In this document: piece by piece, positions 29,722 to 38,588 of the stretch | How positions within the stretch are numbered: position 1 is the first letter of the stretch | Layout of the letters: each line of letters begins with the position of its first letter | Assembly: GCF_003841465.1 (NCBI RefSeq) | Contig: NZ_REFZ01000002.1 | Coordinates: 1 to 64,000, forward strand | Reading direction: 5' to 3' | Source of the DNA: Natrarchaeobius oligotrophus | Lineage (GTDB): Archaea; Halobacteriota; Halobacteria; Halobacteriales; Natrialbaceae | Length of the DNA: 64,000 nt | The notes under the pieces: model-generated | What the model saw: only the letters and a program-made list of their open reading frames with translations | What the model was told of the DNA's origin: nothing | Database searches by the model: none | Program-made: the position numbers and the translations under genes

Positions 29722-29727
29722 CTTATA
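29722..29727 (-). promoter_or_regulatory. TATA box of the glmU-like/glmS operon
   Basis: On the minus strand TATAAG sits about 27 bases before the ATG at 29698, giving a leaderless transcript. Confidence 0.6.
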
Positions 29728-30003
29728 GGGTTTTCCGGCCCGACCTCCGGTCGATTCGATCGCGAGCCCGGGATGCGCATCGTACCACGGTCGTTCCGTG
29801 CTGCACGTTTTCGGGATCTACCACCGTTACAAACGAGATCGGACGGCAAGTCACTCGATTTGAGTCATTTGCGCCCGGATCGGCAGGTGTAGTTCGCTGA
29901 CGACCGGTAATAGACAGTGAACGACAACACAACACGCAAGATCTCGCGGAGAGTACGAGTGCTGCGGCTCTCCACGAGCTGCCTGTGGAGCGTGATCGCA
30001 GCT
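29728..30003. other. Gap between the glmU-like promoter and transposase remnant
   Basis: No gene found. The left end of the decayed insertion sequence should lie within about 29900-30003, but I could not fix a terminal repeat. Confidence 0.3.
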
Positions 30004-31575
30004 TCAGCCGCCCTCGCGAAGATATCGTCCGACCGCCCGGACGAACGTCTTGGCGGTCACGACCGGTGGGGAGCGAATATCACGGCCCATCCCGACTTTC
30101 ACCAGATAATCTGTGAGTCGCCAGAGGTTATACAGCAGGGCTGCGAACGTGAAGCTGAACAACCGCACACGGTAGTCCTTCGAGGACGTCTTCGGGAGAA
30201 ATGCCTTCACCGACTTGTACTGGTTTTCGATGTCCCAGCGTCGGCTGTAGCTGTTGGTGACGTGCCTGATCTCGTCGGGAGCGACGTGGTCACGGTTGGT
30301 CACGAATACGGCGTAATTGCCGTCTGCCCCCTCGTCAGTTGCTGGCACGTACAGGAATCCGGTGGTGTGGTGGAGTTCACCATTGATAGCGAACGGGACA
30401 TCATGCTTGACAGCGGCGTCAACTCCTTCTTTGCTCTTGATTTTCCCGATCGCCTCGTAATCGTCTTCATACTTTGGCACTGGCGTCATGTACACAAGCC
30501 CGCGGTCGTGAATCGTTGCGTATACCTCGTTACTGTAGAATCCTCGATCGAGGAGCACTTCGTCGAGATCGACGTACTACTGGGCAGTCTCCAGTAGTCT
30601 ATCAACTACGTCCGCCTTCGAATCGGCTGGAGCATCTTCTGGTTCCCACGCAGAGCGTTCTTTGACTGGTTCGATACCCAGGATGATCGGGATATCGTTC
30701 CCGACGATCGTGAGCGTCGCAAACGTATACCCGTGCTTGATTTCGCCATTGTCTTTGTACCCGCTGACCATCGGTGAATAGTCTGCCTTCGGAATTTGCC
30801 TTTCCTTGTCGATCCACGGCCAGACGTGGTACGGGACGTGTGTAAAGTCAATAGCTGCTGTCACGTGGCGGTCGTCGAACGGATCCTCGTGGCGGATCGT
30901 GCTGAGAACGTTCTCGGTTGCAGCGTCGAACGAATCCATCAGAGTCTCACGGAATTCCTCAGTGAAGGCGACGATATCCTCGATACTGTACTCTTGGAGT
31001 GGCTGTGGAAGGTCTTGATCGGCTGGCATCGAGAACTGCTTGATCACTCGCAGAAACGTTGAATCATCACAGACGTCGTTCTCGTCGAGGAACCAGCCAG
31101 CTTCACCTTCTGAGTGGGCACTTCCTTGTGTCAGACATGCGTTGGCGAACAGATCGAGAATCTGTTCATCCTCTTAGATCCTGTTTCCTGCCCTTCCAGA
31201 GTCGAACTCGACGAAGCCGTGGCGACGAGCGAGTTCAACGACCTTGCTGCCATGGTCGTGTACGTACTCACGTGTCGCTGTTGACCGATCTTCAGTCTCC
31301 TCGATATCGTTTTCATCGGGTTGTGGTGGAAGCAATACGTCGGTGATGAGGCCCTGATCGTGGGCTTCCAAGAGTATTCCCCGTGCAGCGGCCTCAAGCG
31401 TGGTTTTTGTCTGAGCACTGAACTGGCACCAGACGTACGAGATGTTCTGTTAAGCCGGTGGCCTGGTCATTCCGAAGCCTTTCAGAAGTGCTGGGCGATT
31501 CGCAAGGCGATCTGCGAGTTTGCTCTGGGTGAAGTCATAGACCGTCTGGTAAATGTAGAGTCGGCCATTGTCGGC
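30004..31575 (-). pseudogene. Decayed IS4-type DDE transposase
   Basis: One continuous frame recognisable over about 520 codons but broken by in-frame stops at 31450-31452 (TAA), 31174-31176 (TAA) and 30577-30579 (TAG). Conserved pieces read in order: YDFTQSKLADRLANRP, QILDLFANACLTQGSAHS, VTAAIDFTHVPYHVWPW (first Asp), VLLDRGFYSNE (second Asp) and YSRRWDIENQYKSVK, which is the Y(2)R(3)E(6)K signature of IS4-family enzymes. The 5' end is probably also missing. It cannot encode an active enzyme, although the frame is otherwise intact, pointing to recent decay. It abuts and has truncated the M20 peptidase gene. Confidence 0.85.
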
Positions 31576-32366
31576 TGATCGAACAGGCGTCGGGCTGTGT
31601 CCTCGTTCATTGACTCTCCGTAGTAGTCGATCGACTCCTCGAGAATCGGGTCGACCGGCGCGGGGACTGTGATGGGATAGTCTGTGAGTCGTGCCCGAAT
31701 CGTCTCGAGGGCGTCCCAGAGCGTATCAATCGCATTAGTGCCGAGCATCGGCCGTGAACCGTGGGCCGCCTCACCGGTAGCTTCGAGCGTCAACCAGAGG
31801 CTACCCTTGTCGGCGACGGTGATCGACGGGGCATTCAGTGGACCGGTCGGTTCGCCGATCACGCAGGCATCGGCCGTGAGTCGGCCTGCATCGAGTACCG
31901 CCTGTAATCCGGCGTCGCCGGCCACTTCTTCGTCGCTGACGAACGCGAACGCGAGCGTCACGGGCGGGCGTCGGTCGGCCACGACGTAAGTGCGGGCGAG
32001 TTCGAGCATTGCGGCAACTCCGCCTTTCATGTCCGTCGTCCCTCTCCCGTAGAGGCGATTATCGATGCGCTCGCCGAGCGGGTCGTACGACCAGCCGTCG
32101 GGATCGTACGGGACCGTATCGAGATGTCCGCTGTAAAGCAGCGTCGTCGATCGTTCGCCGGGGAGCGTCGCAAGCAGGTTCGGTTTCGTCGGATCGGTCG
32201 CCACCCGTTCGGTTTCGAGACCGAGGTCGGTGAGTGCCGATTCGATCCAGTCGACGATTTCGCGGGTATCACCTGGCGGGTTCGACGTATCGAAGGAGAC
32301 GAGGTCGAGCGTCGTTTCAACCAGCCGTTCCCGAGGAATTTCGGGCGGACGTTCGCGACTGGACAT
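31482..32366 (-). pseudogene. M20 peptidase (ArgE/DapE type), 3' truncated by the IS
   Basis: About the first 262 residues are a normal M20 metallopeptidase: YSGHLDTVP (metal His/Asp), YGRGTTDMKGGVAAML (bridging Asp) and VSDEEVAGDAG (catalytic Glu), then the dimerisation domain with GEAAHGS. At about 31575 (after RRLFDQP) the sequence switches into the transposase remnant read out of frame and stops at 31482. Family members run to roughly 360-430 residues, so the last catalytic-domain portion with the final metal ligand is lost. It is almost certainly inactive. Confidence 0.82.
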
Positions 32367-32374
32367 GGAGTCAG

Positions 32375-32785
32375 TCAGAACGCCTCATCCGGCGTCGGTT
32401 CGTCGATGGAGTCGTATTTGTCCTCGAACTCCTGGACGAGCTGGCCCATCTTCGCGTACCAGTCATTGAGTTGGCGTCGCATACCAGTCGCAATCTGCTC
32501 GGGATCAGTCGGGGAGTAGACGTGATAGTAGCCGCCCTGATCATAGTTGATCTGTTCTTTTTCGAGCAGGCCACGTCCCAGCAACCGCTGGATCGAGCGG
32601 TACGCGGTCGAGCGTTCGCGGTCGATCCGGTGTGCAACCTCGTCGATGGTGAGCGGGTCGTTGCTCTCGACCATCACGCGGTAGCAATCCCTGTCGAGTG
32701 GTTTGAGCCCGTGTAAGCATTCGAGCAGCCCTTCACAGGCAATATCACGTTCCAGTTGATCGGTTATCGACGACTGCCTAGTCAT
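32375..32785 (-). CDS. Winged-helix transcriptional regulator, TrmB-like
   Basis: About 136 residues from ATG 32785 (a further ATG at 32812 is less likely). Winged-helix domain about 30-90: PLTIDEVAHRIDRERSTAYRSI is the helix-turn-helix, followed by a wing (GGYYHVYSPTDP) and a C-terminal amphipathic helix (LNDWYAKMGQLVQEFEDKYD). It borders the sulfur cluster, and the near-palindrome GTATCGTACAATAC lies just upstream of its TATA box, so it may be autoregulated and may control the cluster. Confidence 0.78.
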   Translation of the reverse strand: MTRQSSITDQLERDIACEGLLECLHGLKPLDRDCYRVMVESNDPLTIDEVAHRIDRERSTAYRSIQRLLGRGLLEKEQINYDQGGYYHVYSPTDPEQIATGMRRQLNDWYAKMGQLVQEFEDKYDSIDEPTPDEAF

Positions 32786-32823
32786 ACTCGAACGTAAGCG
32801 GCGCGCTGGCATAAGATTTGTGC

Positions 32824-32837
32824 GTATCGTACAATAC
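32824..32837. promoter_or_regulatory. Near-palindromic operator candidate upstream of the HTH gene
   Basis: GTATCGTACAATAC matches its reverse complement at 12 of 14 bases and lies just upstream of a TATA-like TCTTAT (32810-32818) for the regulator. The right half TACAATAC recurs at 39845-39852 before the rhodanese-MBL gene. Confidence 0.4.
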
Positions 32838-32949
32838 TAGTTTGGCGAGCGACGAGGACGCTGACTGACGCTTCCAACACAGGCAGTTATTTCGGGTGCG
32901 ACCGCGATATGAACAGTGTCTGCATCGGTGTATCGGTACGCCTTTCATT

Positions 32950-34803
32950 TCAGTCGTGTGGGTGGAACCGCTTGACGGCGCGATCGACGGCGTCGGTCTG
33001 GCCGAGAAACGTCACACGGTCACCCTCCCGGAGTTCGTGATCGCCTGTCGGAACTTCCGTCGCGCCGTTCCGGTGGGTGAGCAACCCGACGATGACACCG
33101 TCGGGAATCTCCGCGTTGAGGTCGGCGATCGTCTTCCCGACGAGGTCCGTGGCCGTCACCTCGATCTCCTGGACGTCGCCGGTGCGGCCGAGTTCGTTCA
33201 TCCACGCCGACAGCGACGGACGCTCGAGGACGTTCTCGAGCGACCACGCGGTCGCCATCGAGAGGTCGATTGCGTGGACGCCGAGCGATTCGAACGCGTC
33301 GACGTTGTCAGGCTGGTTGACCCGAGAGGCGACGCTCTCGACGTCGTATGTCGTCTTCGCGAGCTGGCAGACCAGCAGGTTGACGTCGTCGTCGGGCGTG
33401 GTTGCAATGACCGTCTTCGCGTCGTCAGCGCCCGCCTGCTCGAGAACGTCGGCATCGGTGCCGTCGCCCTCAAGCGCGGTGAGACCGCGTTTGCGGGCTT
33501 TCTCGACCGCATCGGGATCGAAATCGATCAGTAGTACGTTCTCTCCGTCCTGTTCGAGCCGTTCTGCGAGAGACAGGCCGACCCGTCCCCCGCCGACGAT
33601 TATCGTGCGCATTGGTGATACCTCGAGTACGTCCGCGATCTGTCGTGCGAGGCCGGCCTGGAGAACGACCGTCGCGAAGATGATGAGAAAGACCGTCCCG
33701 GCGAGCAACTGGGCCTCCTGGGGTCGGCCGAGCGCCTGCAACTCGACGGCGAACAGCGTGGCGACGCTGGCGGGGATGATCCCGCGCGGGCCGACCGCAC
33801 TGAGGAAGAGCCGCTCGTTGCGCGTAAACCGCGCGCCGGTCGTGGAAAGGTAGATCACGGCCGGCCGGAGCACCATCGTGATCGCGACGACGATGGCGAT
33901 GCCGGCCAGGCCGAGGGCCATGATGTCCTGGAAGTCGATCAGTGCCGCCAGGGCGACAAAGACGAACGAGAGGACGACCACGGAAACGTCGTCGAGGAAG
34001 TCGATCACTTCCTCGTGGTACGGGAGATCGACGTTCCCGAGGGCGAAGCCGGCCATCGCGGCCGCGGCGATGCCCGTCTCGCTGGCCAGGAATTCGGCCC
34101 CACCGTAGGCGACGACGATCCCTGCGAGGACGATCAATCGTGCGTGCAGCGGCGCTGAACACGGCCGCGAGTTGCCCCGATTGAGGATGAACCAGATTGC
34201 CGTTGCGACGGTCCCACCGACGGCGAGGCCGACGAGCAGTCGCCAGGCGAAATCGGCCACGAGGTGAGTGATACTCCCGTCGCCGGCGATCAGCACCTCG
34301 AAGACGACGACGACGAGAATCGCCGCGGTCACGTCGTTGATCACACCTTCGCCCTCGAGGACCGAGGCCACGTGATCGCGGACGGTGACGACCTGCAGGA
34401 TGGGGCCGATCACCGTCGGGCCAGTCGCGATCAACAGCGCGCCGACCAGCAGGCCGACCTCGAGGCTGGTCTCGAGGAACGCGACGACCGCGGCGGCCGT
34501 TCCAAGCCACGTGATCACCGCGCCGACCGTGACGAGCCTGGTGAGGGCGGTGGGACTCTCCCGGAGTTTCTCGAGACGAAGGTGATAGCCCCCCTCGAAG
34601 AGGATGATCGCCACGCTGACGCCGACCATCGCCGAGAGCCCGCCACCGAACGTCTCACTCGAGACGATTCCGAAGACTTCGGGGCCGATGGCGATCCCGG
34701 CGAAGATCAGGAAGAGCACGCTCGGGATGCGGAATCGATCGGCGAGCACGCGGGAGGCGACGCCGAGAGCGAGGATGATCGCGACGATAGTGACGAGTAT
34801 CAC
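32950..34803 (-). CDS. CPA2-type cation/proton antiporter with TrkA domains
   Basis: 617 residues. About twelve hydrophobic helices (1-390) of the KefB/GerN type (RIPSVLFLIFAGIAIGPE; ATGPTVIGPILQ), then an RCK/TrkA-N domain from about residue 398 (MRTIIVGGGRVGLSLAERL, a GxGxxG nucleotide fold, with LLIDFDP) and a TrkA-C domain. It probably exchanges K+ or Na+ for H+ under nucleotide control. It is next to sulfur genes but not clearly part of them; the TauE-like gene lies 69 bases upstream on the same strand. Confidence 0.9.
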   Translation of the reverse strand: MILVTIVAIILALGVASRVLADRFRIPSVLFLIFAGIAIGPEVFGIVSSETFGGGLSAMVGVSVAIILFEGGYHLRLEKLRESPTALTRLVTVGAVITWLGTAAAVVAFLETSLEVGLLVGALLIATGPTVIGPILQVVTVRDHVASVLEGEGVINDVTAAILVVVVFEVLIAGDGSITHLVADFAWRLLVGLAVGGTVATAIWFILNRGNSRPCSAPLHARLIVLAGIVVAYGGAEFLASETGIAAAAMAGFALGNVDLPYHEEVIDFLDDVSVVVLSFVFVALAALIDFQDIMALGLAGIAIVVAITMVLRPAVIYLSTTGARFTRNERLFLSAVGPRGIIPASVATLFAVELQALGRPQEAQLLAGTVFLIIFATVVLQAGLARQIADVLEVSPMRTIIVGGGRVGLSLAERLEQDGENVLLIDFDPDAVEKARKRGLTALEGDGTDADVLEQAGADDAKTVIATTPDDDVNLLVCQLAKTTYDVESVASRVNQPDNVDAFESLGVHAIDLSMATAWSLENVLERPSLSAWMNELGRTGDVQEIEVTATDLVGKTIADLNAEIPDGVIVGLLTHRNGATEVPTGDHELREGDRVTFLGQTDAVDRAVKRFHPHD

Positions 34804-34872
34804 GGGTGACCACCGTCGTCGGATTCGGGGGAACGATCGGTCGTGTTCATCAGTTCTGGCCTGTGACCCACG

Positions 34873-35895
34873 TTACTCGTGTCCTCCTGCGGTCGCCGAT
34901 GGACCCACGTCTTTCGTTCGAACTGCCTGTGCACCGTAGTAGAAGATAACGGTCGTGACGAACGCCGACGAACCGACGAGCAAGACGAAACTCGCGGTGT
35001 CGAGGATCGGCATCGCGAGCCAGTTCGCGAGTTCGCCGAGACCGACGGCGAGACTCGCGAGCAACAGCATGATACCGAAGTAGATCGTCACGTCGTCTTC
35101 GTCGACGTAGGCCGTGGCTCCGGATCCGATCCGGGCACCGAGGGCGCTGCCAGCAAGCAGCGCCGTCACGACGCCGAAGTCCACGACGCCGTCTAACCCG
35201 TAGGTGAACGTCCCGACGGCACCGGACATGAGGGCACCGAAGAGGCTCGTCCCGACGGCTGCAGCGAGTGGCACGCCGATGAGGTAGTATATGGCGGGCA
35301 TACGGATGAAACCACCACCGACGCCGAGGAAGCCGGAGACGACCCCGACGCCGCCACCGACACCGGAGATCGTCCACATCGACGCCTTGCTCCCGTCGGT
35401 CAGCGTCACCATCGGTGGGATGTTGTAGGATTTGATCTTCTTTGCAATCTCCGGAATGTCGTCGCCACTCTGCGGTTCGTCACCGTCGTCCGACGACTGA
35501 TTGATCGCGCTCCGAAGGAACAGCACGCCGATCACCGCCAGCAACACCACGTACGCGGTGCCGACGACGACCTCGGCCTGTCCGATCGCCTCGAGTCCGT
35601 AGACGAGCATCTTTCCCGCCTCGATCCCGAGGGCGATCCCGACGAACATCAGCGCCCCCAACTTGTAATCTACCTGGCCGACGTCGTGGTGTTTCATCGT
35701 CGCGATGACGGCCGTCCCGAAGACGAACGCCATCGAACTACCGATCGCTACCGGTGCCGGGTATTCGAGGATCAACAGCGCGGGCGTCACGAGGAACGAG
35801 CCGCCCATGCCGAAGAACCCGAAGAACACCCCGACCATAAAGCCGAAGCTAACGAATAACACCAGATACGCCACACTCAGTCCCAGTACCTCCAT
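34873..35895 (-). CDS. TauE/SafE-family sulfite or sulfonate exporter
   Basis: 340 residues with about eight hydrophobic helices in two repeats (FFGFFGMGGSFLVTPALLIL near the N-terminus and GVVSGFLGVGGGFIRMPAIY in the second half), the duplicated TSUP glycine-rich signature. A polar loop (residues about 125-160) separates the repeats. These carriers move sulfite, sulfoacetate, thiosulfate or related anions. With YeeE, TusA and rhodanese genes nearby, an inorganic sulfur anion is the likely cargo; its direction is not evident. Confidence 0.88.
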   Translation of the reverse strand: MEVLGLSVAYLVLFVSFGFMVGVFFGFFGMGGSFLVTPALLILEYPAPVAIGSSMAFVFGTAVIATMKHHDVGQVDYKLGALMFVGIALGIEAGKMLVYGLEAIGQAEVVVGTAYVVLLAVIGVLFLRSAINQSSDDGDEPQSGDDIPEIAKKIKSYNIPPMVTLTDGSKASMWTISGVGGGVGVVSGFLGVGGGFIRMPAIYYLIGVPLAAAVGTSLFGALMSGAVGTFTYGLDGVVDFGVVTALLAGSALGARIGSGATAYVDEDDVTIYFGIMLLLASLAVGLGELANWLAMPILDTASFVLLVGSSAFVTTVIFYYGAQAVRTKDVGPSATAGGHE

Positions 35896-35896
35896 G

Positions 35897-36046
35897 TTAT
35901 GCGTTTCCGAGTTTTTCGATGATGGCGGGCCCGATCGTTCGCTCCAGTACGCCGTACCCTGCGTAGAGTGCGACTGCCTGAACGAACACGAGGGCGACGA
36001 ACCCGATCGCCTGGACCGGTCCGGGAACCATTGCCGCGTCGATCAC
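35897..36046 (-). CDS. Tiny single-helix membrane protein next to TauE
   Basis: 49 residues from GTG 36046, with GGAGG eight bases upstream; an ATG at 36031 is an alternative. One transmembrane helix (IGFVALVFVQAVALYAGYGV) and a short tail (IGPAIIEKLGNA). Its stop is one base before the TauE-like start region, so it is very likely an operon partner or small subunit of that carrier. I recall similar small proteins beside haloarchaeal sulfur-transport genes but cannot check. Confidence 0.6.
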   Translation of the reverse strand: MIDAAMVPGPVQAIGFVALVFVQAVALYAGYGVLERTIGPAIIEKLGNA

Positions 36047-36174
36047 ACGTCATCCCTCCAGTTCGATTGCAGTTGTGTGCGAATCATGGATTGTTGCTCA
36101 CCTACATCTACCCGATGACCGGGTATAACGCTTTTGGGATCATTGCACAATATTACTGCAGAGAATCCCACGCC

Positions 36175-36210
36175 TATCCAACGGAAATATTTGAATACGT
36201 TATTTGGATA
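36175..36210. promoter_or_regulatory. Interrupted palindrome TATCCAA/TTGGATA
   Basis: TATCCAA (36175-36181) and TTGGATA (36204-36210) are exact inverted repeats around an AT-rich core containing AAATATTT. It lies between divergent genes and could be an operator. Confidence 0.35.
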
Positions 36211-36432
36211 TAGGGCCGTCGTAGCTGCCACTCGGTGTCGGTCTCGAGACGCGGCGCGCGCTCGAGCCATCTCCGGGTGGTCCACCTGCCAATCGTCGCC
36301 GACGCACCGTGCCAGTGGTAATCAGTACCACTGAACTACTCGGGACCGACTCGGTCCTACCGTCGCTGACCGTCGAACGAGTACGCCCCAGCGGTGCCGA
36401 TCGCCACAGAGGGGTATTGGACAACCCAAACA

Positions 36433-36440
36433 ATATTATG
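36433..36440 (+). promoter_or_regulatory. TATA box of the UspA gene
   Basis: ATATTATG is about 27 bases before ATG 36462, indicating a leaderless transcript and supporting that start over the ATG at 36438. Confidence 0.5.
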
Positions 36441-36461
36441 CCGTCCGTCCCTAGACCGCGT

Positions 36462-37301
36462 ATGAAAGCGGTCGTAGCCACTGATCTGTCGGCGGCGAGC
36501 GAGGCCACCATCGAGAGCGAAACCTGCCTCGCGTGCATCGGTCGAATCGGCATCGACGAGATCCACCTCGTGACGGTCGTCCCGTCGAACGTCCACGCGG
36601 GCATGCCCGGGATCGACTTCGAGGAACGCCGACGGCAAGCTCTCGAGCGCTACAGCCGCGTCATCGAGGACGCTGGCTTCGACGTCGAAGCCCACGTCGT
36701 TCGGGGAACGCCACACCGACGGATCCGCGGTATCGGCGAGACGATCGGTGCATCGTTGACGATCGTTGGTTCGCGCGGGCAGAGTCCGCTCGAGAACCGC
36801 GTGATCGGGTCGACTGCGCGCAACCTCGCGCGGACGACGGTGACGCCGCTGCTGGTCAACCGGATCGAACGCGAGGCCGACGACCCCGAGGTGCTCCGGG
36901 AACACCTGTTCCGCCGGATGCTGTTCGCGACGGACTTCTCGGAGAACGCCGACCACGCGTTCGACTCCTTCTCGTACCTGCGTGGGGCGACGAAAGAGGC
37001 GACCCTCGTGCACGTCCAGACGCCGAAAGACCCCGGTCTCGCCGACGACGATCCCGAAGACCGCCTCGCCGAAGTCGCAGACCAGCTCGAGGGCTGGGGG
37101 ATCGAGACCCGGACGGACGTTCGGCAAGGCGACCCGGCAGACGAGATCCTCGCTGCCGAGGAGGAGTATCGACCGACGACGATCCTCGTGGGTTCGCGGG
37201 GACACAGCCGACTTCGACGCCTCCTGCTCGGGAGCGTCTCCGAAGACCTGGTCGCCCAGGCGAACGGGAACGTGATGCTCGTACCCCCCGCGAGCGTGTG
37301 A
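36462..37301 (+). CDS. Tandem universal stress protein (two Usp domains)
   Basis: 279 residues from ATG 36462. Two UspA domains in one chain: the first (1-about 140) starts MKAVVATDLSAASEA and ends with the ATP-loop-like VGSRGQSPLENRVIGST; the second (about 145-279) starts MLFATDFSENADHAFD and ends VGSRGHSRLRRLLLGSVS. The G-2-x-G-9-x-G(S/T) nucleotide motif is kept in both halves. It is divergent from the TauE unit. Probably a stress or nucleotide-sensing protein; specific partners unknown. Confidence 0.9.
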   Translation: MKAVVATDLSAASEATIESETCLACIGRIGIDEIHLVTVVPSNVHAGMPGIDFEERRRQALERYSRVIEDAGFDVEAHVVRGTPHRRIRGIGETIGASLTIVGSRGQSPLENRVIGSTARNLARTTVTPLLVNRIEREADDPEVLREHLFRRMLFATDFSENADHAFDSFSYLRGATKEATLVHVQTPKDPGLADDDPEDRLAEVADQLEGWGIETRTDVRQGDPADEILAAEEEYRPTTILVGSRGHSRLRRLLLGSVSEDLVAQANGNVMLVPPASV

Positions 37302-37432
37302 GAACAGTCACTCCTTCAGATTCGAATCCGTTCGCCAGAAACGTCGTCGACGCCCGAAATCGTGTCTACCCGACGCCGGCTGCCATCGGTGCCAGTACAT
37401 CACCTGTTGTCAGGAGGTGAACCGGCAATGAT

Positions 37433-37528
37433 CTATGAATCGCCGCTCGAACCAGCACCAATGGGCCCGGCCATGAACAGACTCGAGAGCGCGGCGAGGA
37501 CAAACAGGAGTACCGTGGCGAGTTCCAT
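37433..37528 (-). CDS. Putative 31-residue membrane peptide
   Basis: ATG 37528 to TAG 37433: one hydrophobic helix (LATVLLFVLAALESLFMAGP) and a Gly/Ser tail. It follows the YeeE gene by 24 bases on the same strand and resembles the tiny protein at 35897 in plan. No family is known to me. It may be real or chance; the operon position supports it. Confidence 0.4.
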   Translation of the reverse strand: MELATVLLFVLAALSSLFMAGPIGAGSSGDS

Positions 37529-37552
37529 CGGTGGTCGAAACGTGTAAAAGTG

Positions 37553-38014
37553 TTAGTCAGCCCCTGCGGCCGCCGTCTCCGACGCGGCGCGCTGGCTCCG
37601 CCAGTAGCCCTGGATGTAGGCGCCGACGAACATGCCGGCGAGTGCCCAGAGGATCGTGACGTTACCGACGCCGAGGCTGGCATAGGCCGCGCCGGGACAG
37701 ATCCCAGACAGGCCCCAGCCGACGCCGAAGATCGCGCCGCCGATCAGGACGTTGCGATCGAACGATTTCAGCCGTCGGCCGTAGGTGTCGCCCGTCAGCG
37801 GTGCGCGGTCGAATAGTCGGGGCACCAGCGCGAAGGCGATCCCGGTGACGACCGCCGCGCCGCCCATCACGAACAGCAACCCGAAGTCCTCGAACTGCAG
37901 GAAGTTCAGCACGACCTCGGGACGGGCCATGTGGCTGAAGCCGAGGCCGAAGCCGAAAATCAGTCCGCCGACGAAGATCAGCGGCATGAACAGAGGGTGT
38001 CGATTTCGACTCAT
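37553..38014 (-). CDS. YeeE/YedE-family sulfur transport protein (half 2)
   Basis: 153 residues, four hydrophobic helices, with GFGLGFSHMARPEVVLNFLQ and FGVGWGLSGICPGAAYASLG, the conserved GxCPG-type cysteine segment of YeeE/YedE sulfur transporters. Full-length YeeE is about 350 residues with two such repeats; here the two halves are separate genes one base apart. Together they should import thiosulfate or a related sulfur compound. Confidence 0.85.
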   Translation of the reverse strand: MSRNRHPLFMPLIFVGGLIFGFGLGFSHMARPEVVLNFLQFEDFGLLFVMGGAAVVTGIAFALVPRLFDRAPLTGDTYGRRLKSFDRNVLIGGAIFGVGWGLSGICPGAAYASLGVGNVTILWALAGMFVGAYIQGYWRSQRAASETAAAGAD

Positions 38015-38015
38015 A

Positions 38016-38573
38016 TCACGGACTCACCCCCAGTGCCATCACGACCTGGGCCGTCCCGATCGCGACGATCAGGAACGTTACCACACCGACGATCGACGTC
38101 TTCGAGGCCGAGCCGACGCCACAGACGCCGTGGCCCGAGGTACAGCCCTTGCCGATACGGGTGCCGATGCCGACCAGGATCCCACCGAGGAACAGCCGCC
38201 ATGGCTGGACGTCGGTCAGCCAGAGCGAGAACCCGCCGACATCGTACAGTTCGCCGGTTGTCCCCGATTCGTAGAGCCCGCTCGAGACCAGTCCCGATTG
38301 GAAGGTCAGCGCGTAGACGAACGCGCCGGCGATGATCCCGAGGGTGAAGACGACCCGCCAGTCCCGGGAACTGACGTACTGCTGGAACCGCGACTGATCC
38401 GAGACGTAGGATAGCGTCGACTCGAGGAACGTACTTGCCCCGGCTGGAATACCGGTGCCGAGGTAGATAACGACGGCCCCGAGGCCGACGAGCAGCCCGC
38501 CGACTGCGTACCGGCTGATGCCGACGGGGAACAGCGTCTCGTACAGCGCGGGTGCGAAGAGTTCAGTTACCAT
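38016..38573 (-). CDS. YeeE/YedE-family sulfur transport protein (half 1)
   Basis: 185 residues, about five helices, ending in GGILVGIGTRIGKGCTSGHG, the conserved cysteine signature of YeeE/YedE (GxGCTSGH). It precedes the second half by one base and follows the rhodanese-MBL gene by 15 bases, so transport and sulfane-sulfur handling are co-expressed. Confidence 0.87.
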   Translation of the reverse strand: MVTELFAPALYETLFPVGISRYAVGGLLVGLGAVVIYLGTGIPAGASTFLESTLSYVSDQSRFQQYVSSRDWRVVFTLGIIAGAFVYALTFQSGLVSSGLYESGTTGELYDVGGFSLWLTDVQPWRLFLGGILVGIGTRIGKGCTSGHGVCGVGSASKTSIVGVVTFLIVAIGTAQVVMALGVSP

Positions 38574-38588
38574 TCAACGTGGGTTGAG

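Larger units (their letters stand above)
36047..36461. other. Divergent promoter region between the tauE unit and uspA
   Basis: 415 bases with no supported gene. It contains the AT-rich interrupted palindrome at 36175-36210 and the uspA TATA box. Confidence 0.5.

Noticed and set aside
30004-31047. Two separate active transposase genes
   Set aside because: They are in one frame with a TAG between them at 30577, and conserved motifs run across it; it is one broken gene.
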